Part shown: one piece after another, positions 1-4,997 of the stretch | How positions within the stretch are numbered: position 1 is the stretch's first letter | Layout of the letters: every line of letters starts with the position of its first letter | DNA from: an uncultured Taibaiella sp. | GTDB lineage: Bacteria > Bacteroidota > Bacteroidia > Chitinophagales > Chitinophagaceae | DNA: 7,545 nucleotides | Direction of reading: 5' to 3' | Assembly (NCBI GenBank): GCA_946886975.1 | Contig: CAMPJV010000123.1 | Span: 1-7,545 of the forward strand | Program-made: the position numbers and the translations under genes | Notes under the pieces: generated by a model | Databases searched by the model: none | The model's input: the letters and a program-made list of their open reading frames with translations, nothing else | What the model was told of the DNA's origin: nothing

Positions 1-66
1 GTCATCGAGCATTCATACTATCATCTTGGGCAGATCAGCCTCATTAAGAAACTGCTTCAGGCCTGA
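1..66 (+). CDS. C-terminal fragment of a probable DinB-family (metal-dependent) protein
   Basis: Frame 1 is open from the first base to a TGA at 64-66 and gives 21 residues ending in ...HLGQISLIKKLLQA. The pattern His-x3-His followed by LGQI (residues 4-8 and on) matches the last helix of DinB/YfiT-like four-helix bundles. In that family these two histidines, with one from an earlier helix, bind a divalent metal. Members act as thiol-dependent transferases or are uncharacterised, so no substrate can be given. The 5' part lies outside the window. The gene converges on the yceI-like gene, with about 110 bp between the two stop codons. The assignment rests on a short motif, so a chance open frame is possible but unlikely. 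Confidence 0.6.
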   Translation, partial: VIEHSYYHLGQISLIKKLLQA

Positions 67-176
67 TCAACGTGCTTACTCGCACTGCACTAAAGAAGAT
101 GGTAAGACAGCTTATCGCAGCCGGGTAAGTTACTGCCCACCCAAGATAATCAACCACATATGAATTGTTTCACGTT
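67..176. other. Convergent intergenic spacer, no clear feature
   Basis: This spacer separates the DinB-like stop from the stop of the YceI-like gene. I looked for a bidirectional terminator and found only weak stems: GTGC/GCAC around a TTACTC loop, and GGGT/ACCC around 124-143. Neither is followed by a T-tract, and no open frame or promoter-like box stands out. Confidence 0.5.
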
Positions 177-854
177 CTACCGCTTTTCAGCCTGTAGATC
201 AAGCTCGATATTGACCTTTTCTGAGATGAATTGATCTCCAAGCGACTTATCATTTCCATAGTTCATCTGCCACTGTGTTCTGTCGATGTCAAAATTGCTC
301 TCTGCATTTAAGCTTGTACCATCAAGGTCTATCTTCGCCGGGAAAGTGACGTTCTTTGTCACATCTTTCAGAGTAAAGTTTCCACTGACCCTGAAATTAG
401 CTCCATCGACGATCGACGTATCAGAGGAATTAGGTTGGAAAGGCTCGACTTTCGTTATTTCAAATTTTGCTGTGCCAAACTTTTCAGCATCGAAAAAATC
501 GCCGCTCATGAGATGCGGGTGAAGCTTTTCATCATACATACCACCATTTTGCTCAAGGTCCATAGATTTAATATTGATAACGAAACTCCCGCCCGTAATC
601 TGGTTGTTGGCCACAGAGACAGAGCCGCTGCTCAGGCGAAATGTACCGGGATGGTTCTTTCCGACACCATTCCCCGTAAACCGGATCCTGGATTTGGTAG
701 TATCCACAGTATAGACGTCCCCGGCAGTTGATGAGACCTCCTGTTCCTCAGTAATATTTGCGGCATCACCTTTTGGGGCGTCTGAACAAGCAACTATGCA
801 GCTTAGCAATAGCGCAGAAATAGATGTCGATGTCAGTCTTTTTAAAAGAAGCAT
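177..854 (-). CDS. YceI-like lipid-binding lipoprotein
   Basis: The 225-residue protein carries a YceI domain from about residue 48 to the end, a lipocalin-like beta-barrel that in known members binds isoprenoid-type lipids in the periplasm. Visible landmarks are the opening strand YTVDTTKSRIRFTG (48-61), the KNHPGTF segment (66-72), the central HLMSGDFFD motif (114-122) followed by a GTAKFEI strand, and a C-terminal FDIDRTQWQMNYG segment. I chose the ATG at 852-854. It starts directly at a lipoprotein signal peptide (MLLLKRL, a hydrophobic stretch, then lipobox IVAC with Cys23), whereas an upstream in-frame ATG at 963-965 would bury that signal behind 37 cysteine-containing residues. No Shine-Dalgarno is seen, which is common in this phylum. 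The gene lies 137 bp downstream of the deaminase-like gene and probably has its own promoter. The lipid ligand is unknown. Confidence 0.9.
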   Translation of the reverse strand: MLLLKRLTSTSISALLLSCIVACSDAPKGDAANITEEQEVSSTAGDVYTVDTTKSRIRFTGNGVGKNHPGTFRLSSGSVSVANNQITGGSFVINIKSMDLEQNGGMYDEKLHPHLMSGDFFDAEKFGTAKFEITKVEPFQPNSSDTSIVDGANFRVSGNFTLKDVTKNVTFPAKIDLDGTSLNAESNFDIDRTQWQMNYGNDKSLGDQFISEKVNIELDLQAEKR

Positions 855-876
855 AGTTGTTTTACAGTATTGAAGA

Positions 877-907
877 CAAAAATCATGCGAGCCCGTCAGC
901 AGATAAA
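877..907 (-). promoter_or_regulatory. Putative promoter of the YceI-like gene
   Basis: Read on the minus strand, a TTTA box (904-907) is followed after 19 nt by GATTTTTG (877-884). This resembles the Bacteroidota pattern TTTG-N19-21-TAnnTTTG with one mismatch in each box. Transcription would begin near 870, leaving a leader of about 15 nt before the chosen ATG. This agrees with the shorter protein start and would exclude the upstream ATG at 965. Confidence 0.4.
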
Positions 908-991
908 CATGCTGTTGTAGCACCTGCAGCAAGTTAGCTCCATTCTCAGAGAAACATTTGCACATTTTCGCAAGTGCACATGGGTAAGCGT

Positions 992-1918
992 TCAGTAGAT
1001 CAACCTGGCCCTTACGGAGTGGTTCCCCTGGAGTCCGCCGGTGTGGACAGCCAGTATCTTCGCTGAAGCGGGGAAGAAGTCCTTCTGCATAAGGTCGCGG
1101 ATGCCGTAAAACATTTTCGATGTGTAGACAACGTCCAGGGGTATTCCTATGCGGGTATAGAAGGTATTCATAAAAGATAAAAGCTCGCTCGTTGTCTTAG
1201 CGAACCCGCCGAAATGATAGCGGTCGAAGAGCTGCCAGTTGGTGTCTTTTCCCGGAGTAAGGTGAGCTTGGATAGAATCGTGCAGATAAGCGCCATGCTT
1301 CATCGGGACGAACCCCAGCAGGGACTGAGAGACAGGCAGCGCATTCCGGAGGCCGATGAACGTAGTGCCGGTGCCGACTGATACACATGTGTGGGTATAG
1401 CCCTGAGGGATCAGGTCTGCGATTTCTGAAGCTCCTTCCCTCCCCTGCTGATTGGCGCCTCCTTCGGGAATAATGAACGTATCGGGGTATTCACCAGAGA
1501 GTTGACGAAGAAATTCCGGGTCGGCCTTTTGAGCGTATGTTTCCCTGGAGAGAAACTTGAGTTCCATGCCCAGCTCCTGGCAATCCTTAAGTGTTTCAGT
1601 AAGAATACCATCTGCATGATGTCCTCTGATGAGCCCGATCGCCGGCAGGTTAACCTGTGCTGCAGCTGCAGCAGTGGCGTGAAGATGGTTGGAGTAGGCG
1701 CCGCCAAAGGTGAGAATAGCCTTGTATCCATTCTCTAAGGCATACCGGAGGTTGTATTTAAGCTTGAAGGACTTGTTGCCGGAAATGACGGGATGGATGA
1801 GGTCGAGCCGGAGGATATCAACGGAATAGTCCTGGTCCAGCACGCCCCAATCCGGAGGGAGCTGTTGCACAAGCGGGAAGCCGCTAGTTGTATCCATACT
1901 CGCGAAGGTAGTTTTCAT
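992..1918 (-). CDS. 1-aminocyclopropane-1-carboxylate deaminase / D-cysteine desulfhydrase family PLP enzyme
   Basis: The 308-residue protein is a fold-type II PLP enzyme of the ACC deaminase/D-cysteine desulfhydrase family, slightly shorter than the roughly 330-340 residues usual for characterised members. Lys49 in SGNKSFKL is the expected Schiff-base lysine. GGAYSNH (72-78) matches the loop with the conserved Ser-Asn, PEGGAN is at 151-156, the GTGTT phosphate-binding loop is at 182-186, and HTGG (292-295) lies near the C-terminus. Known reactions are cleavage of ACC, or of D-cysteine to pyruvate, ammonia and sulfide; which applies here cannot be read from sequence. The usual GNKxRKLE signature is GNKSFKLK here, so this is a divergent subgroup. 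The gene follows era and overlaps it by 35 nt, with a strong Shine-Dalgarno before this ATG; a second ATG at codon 8 (1895-1897) lacks one. The two are probably co-transcribed. Confidence 0.85.
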   Translation of the reverse strand: MKTTFASMDTTSGFPLVQQLPPDWGVLDQDYSVDILRLDLIHPVISGNKSFKLKYNLRYALENGYKAILTFGGAYSNHLHATAAAAAQVNLPAIGLIRGHHADGILTETLKDCQELGMELKFLSRETYAQKADPEFLRQLSGEYPDTFIIPEGGANQQGREGASEIADLIPQGYTHTCVSVGTGTTFIGLRNALPVSQSLLGFVPMKHGAYLHDSIQAHLTPGKDTNWQLFDRYHFGGFAKTTSELLSFMNTFYTRIGIPLDVVYTSKMFYGIRDLMQKDFFPASAKILAVHTGGLQGNHSVRARLIY

Positions 1919-2765
1919 TGTCCCTCCATTTAGGACGGATCTTTACAAAGAGTTCAAGATGGACCTTACCCTGTATGAATTCTTCAATGGCTTTCCGGGA
2001 GTTGATGCCGAGCTGCTTGATCATGCTTCCGCCCTTTCCTATCAGTATGATCTTCTGAGTCTCCCGGGTAACGATGATCTCCGCCTTGATGACTGTGAGG
2101 GTTGACTTTTCTTCGTAGGCCTGGATGATTACGGCAGTGTGGTAGGGAATCTCCTCATGGTAAAGGTTATATATCTGCTCCCTGATCAATTCGCTTACAA
2201 AAAAACGGACCGGCCTGTCCGACATGCTATCCTCAGGGTAGTAAGGCATGCCTTCAGGCAAGGTGTGAAGAATAGCCGGCACTACTTTATCAATGTGCTT
2301 CTTCTTCTGAGCTGACACAGGAAGTATATCCCACTTCGGGAATTGCTCCTTGTAGCGCTTCACTTCTTCACTAAGCTCCTTTTCTTTAATAAGGTCGATC
2401 TTGTTTAACAGTAGGATAGTTGGCACCTTGAGGTTCAGCATATTTCCGATGGCCTCTATTTCTTCAATGGGCTGGGTGATATCATGGACGAGGATACCGA
2501 CGTCTGCATCTTCGAGCGCACTTTTTACATGCCTCATCATCTTTTCGTGCAGCTTGTACTTAGGCTCAATTATTCCCGGAGTGTCGGAGAAGACGATCTG
2601 GTAATTATCCTCATTTAAGATGCCCAGAATCCGGTGGCGGGTTGTCTGGACCTTTGCAGACGTAATAACGAAATGCTCCCCTAAGAGGGCGTTGAGTAAA
2701 GTGGACTTACCGGCATTTGGCGCGCCAAAAATGTTCACAAATCCTGACTGAAACTTACCATCCAT
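1884..2765 (-). CDS. era: GTPase Era (ribosome assembly)
   Basis: The 293-residue protein is a full-length Era, the essential GTPase that binds the 3' end of 16S rRNA and assists 30S subunit maturation in the cytoplasm, at times membrane-associated. All GTPase motifs are visible: G1 GAPNAGKS (14-21), the G2 region TTRHRI (41-46), G3 DTPG (61-64), G4 NKID (121-124) and G5 SA (151-152). The C-terminal KH domain, from about residue 200, carries the RNA-binding GKGG loop (243-246), and the conserved KWRDNE stretch follows near the end. Length and start are normal for the family. The start codon has no Shine-Dalgarno, and no convincing -33/-7 pair was found in the 108-bp spacer it shares with the divergent initiator tRNA. 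A TAATTTTA box lies 13 nt upstream of the ATG but has no -33 partner. The 3' end overlaps the deaminase-like gene. Confidence 0.97.
   Translation of the reverse strand: MDGKFQSGFVNIFGAPNAGKSTLLNALLGEHFVITSAKVQTTRHRILGILNEDNYQIVFSDTPGIIEPKYKLHEKMMRHVKSALEDADVGILVHDITQPIEEIEAIGNMLNLKVPTILLLNKIDLIKEKELSEEVKRYKEQFPKWDILPVSAQKKKHIDKVVPAILHTLPEGMPYYPEDSMSDRPVRFFVSELIREQIYNLYHEEIPYHTAVIIQAYEEKSTLTVIKAEIIVTRETQKIILIGKGGSMIKQLGINSRKAIEEFIQGKVHLELFVKIRPKWRDNENYLREYGYN
1922..1927 (-). promoter_or_regulatory. Shine-Dalgarno of the deaminase-like gene, inside era
   Basis: On the minus strand GGAGGG lies just upstream of the ATG at 1916-1918 (three bases after the last G). This is a near-ideal ribosome binding site in a phylum where such sites are usually weak or absent. 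The same bases encode the Trp-Arg-Asp of the KWRDNE stretch near the Era C-terminus. The site decides for the first of the two candidate ATGs and suggests translational coupling to era. Confidence 0.65.
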
Positions 2766-2832
2766 AGAGATGGTAAAATTAGAACGAATACCAGCAAATA
2801 ATTCTGCTTTAACGAAATAAAGGAAGAAAACG

Positions 2833-2864
2833 CTTGGTTAGTAAATGCGCTTCCCTTATCTTTG
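2833..2864 (+). promoter_or_regulatory. Promoter of the initiator tRNA (Bacteroidota -33/-7 type)
   Basis: CTTG (2833-2836) is followed after 20 nt by TATCTTTG (2857-2864), an exact match to the TAnnTTTG -7 consensus of the main Bacteroidota sigma factor. Transcription would start only a few bases before the mature tRNA 5' end at 2874, so little 5' processing would be needed. Confidence 0.8.
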
Positions 2865-2873
2865 CACCCACAT

Positions 2874-2945
<72 letters not shown>

Positions 2946-2960
2946 CTAACATTTAAGGAG

Positions 2961-2998
2961 AGCCACATTTCATTCTGTATGGAGAATGTAATGTGGCT
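2961..2998 (+). terminator. Terminator hairpin after the initiator tRNA
   Basis: The left arm AGCCACATT-T-CATTCT (2961-2976) pairs with AGAATG-T-AATGTGGCT (2983-2998) around a GTATGG loop, giving 9 + 6 base pairs separated by one T/T mismatch. The following TAATTATTTTG is T-rich but interrupted by A, so termination may be incomplete. It starts 15 nt after the tRNA end and lies 25 nt before the next gene, so it probably ends the tRNA transcript. Confidence 0.65.
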
Positions 2999-3023
2999 TA
3001 ATTATTTTGCTTAAACTCTGGAA

Positions 3024-3509
3024 ATGCCAAAGACCATGAAACCAAAACTACTCTTCGTGCCACTCCTCATCCTTCTTTTAGCAGGCAGCTGTGAACGGGA
3101 AAAGACAAATCAACCGGTAGGAAACAGGCGCGAAATGCTGACCGGCAGCACATGGAGAATTGGCCAGTATATCGTGGATGGCGTCATCACCTCGCCGGAG
3201 TGCAAGACGGACGATCTATGGGTTTTCAGTGAGGATGGTGGTAATGGCTACATCGATGATGGGGCTGACCGTTGCACAGATGAAGAGAATACGACGTTCA
3301 CATATAGCGTCACAGGCGACCAGAGGCACCTGTACCTATACTACATGAGCAACAGAACCACCTATGGCACGTATATGTCTGACAGCTACCGCCTGGATTG
3401 GGATTTCGTGTACATGACTGAACGTGAGCTCATCGTAAGATACTACGATATGAACGGTCAGGACGGCCGTGGACACCTATACGAAATACGTATGGTTCGG
3501 GTGAACTAA
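3024..3509 (+). CDS. Lipocalin-like family lipoprotein
   Basis: This 161-residue protein has a lipoprotein signal peptide (basic start, hydrophobic LLFVPLLILLLAG, Cys23 after AGS) and one domain resembling the Bacteroidota 'lipocalin-like' family (Lipocalin_4 type). The features are LTGSTWRI at 39-46, where the barrel begins, ECKTDDLWVF at 59-68, a DDGADRC turn, then alternating hydrophobic strands to the end. Cys60 and Cys84 sit where family members carry a conserved pair, plausibly a disulfide. These proteins are small envelope barrels without known ligands. A second in-frame ATG at 3036 would give a more typical MKPKLL signal start. Neither has a clear Shine-Dalgarno, so the start is uncertain by four codons. 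Promoter evidence is weak: TTATTTTG at 3002-3009 differs by one base from the -7 consensus but has no -33 box. GC content (about 53% by count over 3061-3240) resembles the deaminase gene. Confidence 0.8.
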   Translation: MPKTMKPKLLFVPLLILLLAGSCEREKTNQPVGNRREMLTGSTWRIGQYIVDGVITSPECKTDDLWVFSEDGGNGYIDDGADRCTDEENTTFTYSVTGDQRHLYLYYMSNRTTYGTYMSDSYRLDWDFVYMTERELIVRYYDMNGQDGRGHLYEIRMVRVN

Positions 3510-3547
3510 TCGATTATTTATCAGGAAAATAAGTATCTGTTGGCGCT

Positions 3548-3578
3548 CTTGACCAGCATTTTATTTCGGCTATCTTTG
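3548..3578 (+). promoter_or_regulatory. Promoter upstream of the NlpC/P60 gene
   Basis: CTTG (3548-3551), a 19-nt spacer and TATCTTTG (3571-3578) form a consensus Bacteroidota promoter. The -7 box is identical to that of the tRNA promoter at 2857-2864. Transcription would begin near 3585, well upstream of the peptidase start at 3713. Confidence 0.75.
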
Positions 3579-3712
3579 TCTTCGAGAGAGATAACTATAT
3601 GCCCGCCTTTGCTGCCTGATGCAGCATGACATTGAGGAGAAGAAGGAGCTGAAAAGCTGTAATTAGAGATTTAATGGAGTTATAACTAACTTATTAAAAG
3701 AGAAGTGTGCTT
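3579..3712 (+). other. Long, possibly structured 5' leader of the NlpC/P60 gene, with mini-ORFs
   Basis: The stretch between the promoter and the peptidase start contains TGCTGC-CTGAT-GCAGCA (3610-3626, a 6-bp stem), AGCT-GAAA-AGCT with a GNRA-type loop (around 3648-3659), and the palindrome AGTTATAACT (3678-3687) inside a TTTAAT/ATTAAA stem (3670-3698). Two tiny reading frames touch at TGATG: ATG at 3599 encoding MPAFAA, and ATG at 3619 encoding 15 residues and ending at 3666. Neither has a Shine-Dalgarno. No known riboswitch is recognised. The leader could be regulatory, a small RNA, or simply an untranslated spacer. Confidence 0.35.
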
Positions 3713-4387
3713 ATGTGCATCAAGAATTACTTTCAGAAAATAATATTCAGCATTGTTATAGGAGGATCAGTTCTTACCGTTGGTTGCCAGTCTTCGCAGC
3801 AACTTATTGATCCAAAGCTGTCTTTGAGCAACCACCAACCGGAATTCCTCGATGATATAGCAATTGCAGGCAACTCAAGTAACATTAAGATAAATCCACC
3901 TAAGGTTATTAAGACCAGGCACAAAGAGGTTTTGCCTTATGTAACTGACATGCTGCAATTTAAGTATGCTAGTATCTTACAGGTGGGGCCACAGGCCATT
4001 ACCAACCTATCCCTTTACAACTTTATTGAAGAATGGTATGGGGTACGGTATAGATTTGGAGGCAAGGATAAGTCAGGGATAGATTGTTCCGCCTTTGTGC
4101 AAAGGCTTTATGACAATGTATTCTGTACTAATCTATTTAGAACTGCGTTTGAACAATTCCGCATGTGCCGTGCCGTGTGGAATTCAGATAGCCTTAAGGA
4201 AGGCGACCTGGTTTTCTTTAAAACAAAGGGAAGAACTATATCTCACGTAGGGATATACCTGATGAATGACTTCTTTGTCCACTCTTCGTCATCCCAGGGG
4301 GTGATCATAAGCAGCCTCAATGAGGATTACTGGAGCCGGAAATACGCAGGAGCCGGAAAGATACCAAGTGCTCAATCAAGCTTCTAA
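3713..4387 (+). CDS. NlpC/P60 (C40) cell-wall peptidase lipoprotein
   Basis: The 224-residue protein begins with a signal peptide ending in LTVGC (Cys25), indicating a lipoprotein although Thr at -3 is not ideal. A linker without recognisable domain spans about 26-100, and a C-terminal NlpC/P60 domain covers about 101-218. The catalytic residues are visible: Cys125 in GIDCSAFVQ, His178 in SHVGIYL and His190 in FVHSSSSQG. LKEGDLVFF (161-169) is the usual strand before the His. Such enzymes cleave peptide stems in peptidoglycan, typically D-Glu/diamino-acid bonds. I chose the ATG at 3713 because AGAAG (3701-3705) stands 7 nt before it; an in-frame GTG at 3707 is too close to that site. GC is about 41% over 3721-4200, against about 53-54% in nearby genes. 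The gene is monocistronic, with a strong promoter far upstream and a terminator directly behind. Confidence 0.92.
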   Translation: MCIKNYFQKIIFSIVIGGSVLTVGCQSSQQLIDPKLSLSNHQPEFLDDIAIAGNSSNIKINPPKVIKTRHKEVLPYVTDMLQFKYASILQVGPQAITNLSLYNFIEEWYGVRYRFGGKDKSGIDCSAFVQRLYDNVFCTNLFRTAFEQFRMCRAVWNSDSLKEGDLVFFKTKGRTISHVGIYLMNDFFVHSSSSQGVIISSLNEDYWSRKYAGAGKIPSAQSSF

Positions 4388-4409
4388 CGCTTGATGACGA
4401 TATAGGAAG

Positions 4410-4433
4410 AGGCTGCTGATGAGCAGCCTTTTT
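4410..4433 (+). terminator. Rho-independent terminator of the NlpC/P60 gene
   Basis: AGGCTGCT (4410-4417) and AGCAGCCT (4422-4429) form an 8-bp GC-rich stem with a GATG loop, followed by TTTTTC. The stem can extend outward through the T-tract by A-T and G-T pairs. It begins 22 nt after the peptidase stop. On the minus strand the stem is followed only by a mixed TCTTCC run, so it may stop the convergent small gene only weakly. Confidence 0.9.
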
Positions 4434-4467
4434 CATTTGAGCCTTGCAAGCGAAAGGTGAAACTCAA

Positions 4468-4896
4468 TTATTTCAGGAGCTTGTGGAAGCGGTTGAGTTC
4501 AGTCATCTCCGCGGATGTCAGTATCTCATGATTGTCATACCGGGACTTAAGATAGAGCACACGCTTGTGCTCAGGATACTTTGCAAGTATTGACTCGATA
4601 AGTACACCGGCGGCTTCATCCTTTTCAAACAAAGGCGACGGTTTCGGAATCTCTGACTTAAAGCGGTTTGGCATCTTTTTGATGATAGCCTCGAGCGTAG
4701 CAAGTTTGCCCGGGTTTATGGCGGGTACTCCGGATGCCTTCGCATGGAGTCCCTGGAGTTGCTTCTTGGTGAGAAAGCCTCTTTTCTGGTACTGCTGATA
4801 TAAGCTGATGATCATAGACGGAGTGCCGGGAAGATGCAGAAGACACTCCTCCAGCAATTCATTTATGATATCCGTTTTTGGCGCAGGCTTGTTCAT
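4468..4896 (-). CDS. Hypothetical small helical protein with internal repeats
   Basis: I do not recognise this 142-residue protein. It has no signal peptide, membrane segment or catalytic-looking motif, is rich in Lys, Leu and Glu, and is predicted by eye to be mostly helical and cytoplasmic. It appears internally repetitive. The helix pattern LLEECLLHLP (14-23) recurs as LEAIIKKMP (68-76) and LIESILAKYP (99-108). After the first and third copies comes a second helix and a turn with FLT or ILT (41-43, 125-127), then a helix ending in LxxLH or ELNRFH. This suggests an ancient duplication of a two-helix hairpin, perhaps a binding scaffold. The gene is isolated: it sits behind the S9 peptidase terminator, so it needs its own promoter, and only an imperfect TACTTTTA box without a -33 partner is seen just upstream. 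The start ATG is the only in-frame one near the N-terminus. Confidence 0.75.
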   Translation of the reverse strand: MNKPAPKTDIINELLEECLLHLPGTPSMIISLYQQYQKRGFLTKKQLQGLHAKASGVPAINPGKLATLEAIIKKMPNRFKSEIPKPSPLFEKDEAAGVLIESILAKYPEHKRVLYLKSRYDNHEILTSAEMTELNRFHKLLK

Positions 4897-4946
4897 AACT
4901 CAATAAAAGTACGACAGCGGAAGGTAGCAGCGAGGGTGACTCAAGC

Positions 4947-4977
4947 AAAAAGGAACGACTCAGCCGCCGTTCCTTTT
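4947..4977 (-). terminator. Terminator of the S9 peptidase gene, possibly bidirectional
   Basis: Read on the minus strand, AAAAGGAACG pairs with CGTTCCTTTT around a 10-nt loop (4958-4967) and is followed by a T run before GC. It begins about 20 nt after the peptidase stop. The plus strand also has T-rich sequence (TTTTCTTTTA) after the stem, so it can work both ways. It separates the peptidase gene from the small gene downstream. Confidence 0.85.
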
Positions 4978-4997
4978 CTTTTACTTAGTAAGATAAA

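Noticed and set aside
24..148. ATCTTGGG near 24 and its complement CCCAAGAT near 141 as an inverted repeat
   Set aside because: It is short, about 110 nt apart, and the first copy lies in coding sequence; chance is sufficient.
855..965. N-terminal extension of the YceI-like protein from an ATG at 963-965
   Set aside because: It would put 37 unrelated residues ahead of a clear lipoprotein signal peptide, and the probable promoter lies within it.
959..978. TGCAC/GTGCA inverted repeat between the deaminase-like and YceI-like genes, as a terminator
   Set aside because: The stem is only 5 bp with a 10-nt loop, and no T-tract follows on the minus strand.
1197..1738. Frames of 63-106 codons on both strands inside the deaminase-like gene
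   Set aside because: They overlap a well-supported enzyme gene in other frames and have no recognisable protein features.
3512..3533. TTATTT/AAATAA stem after the lipocalin-like gene
   Set aside because: It is an all-AT 6-bp stem without a T-tract, too weak to call a terminator.
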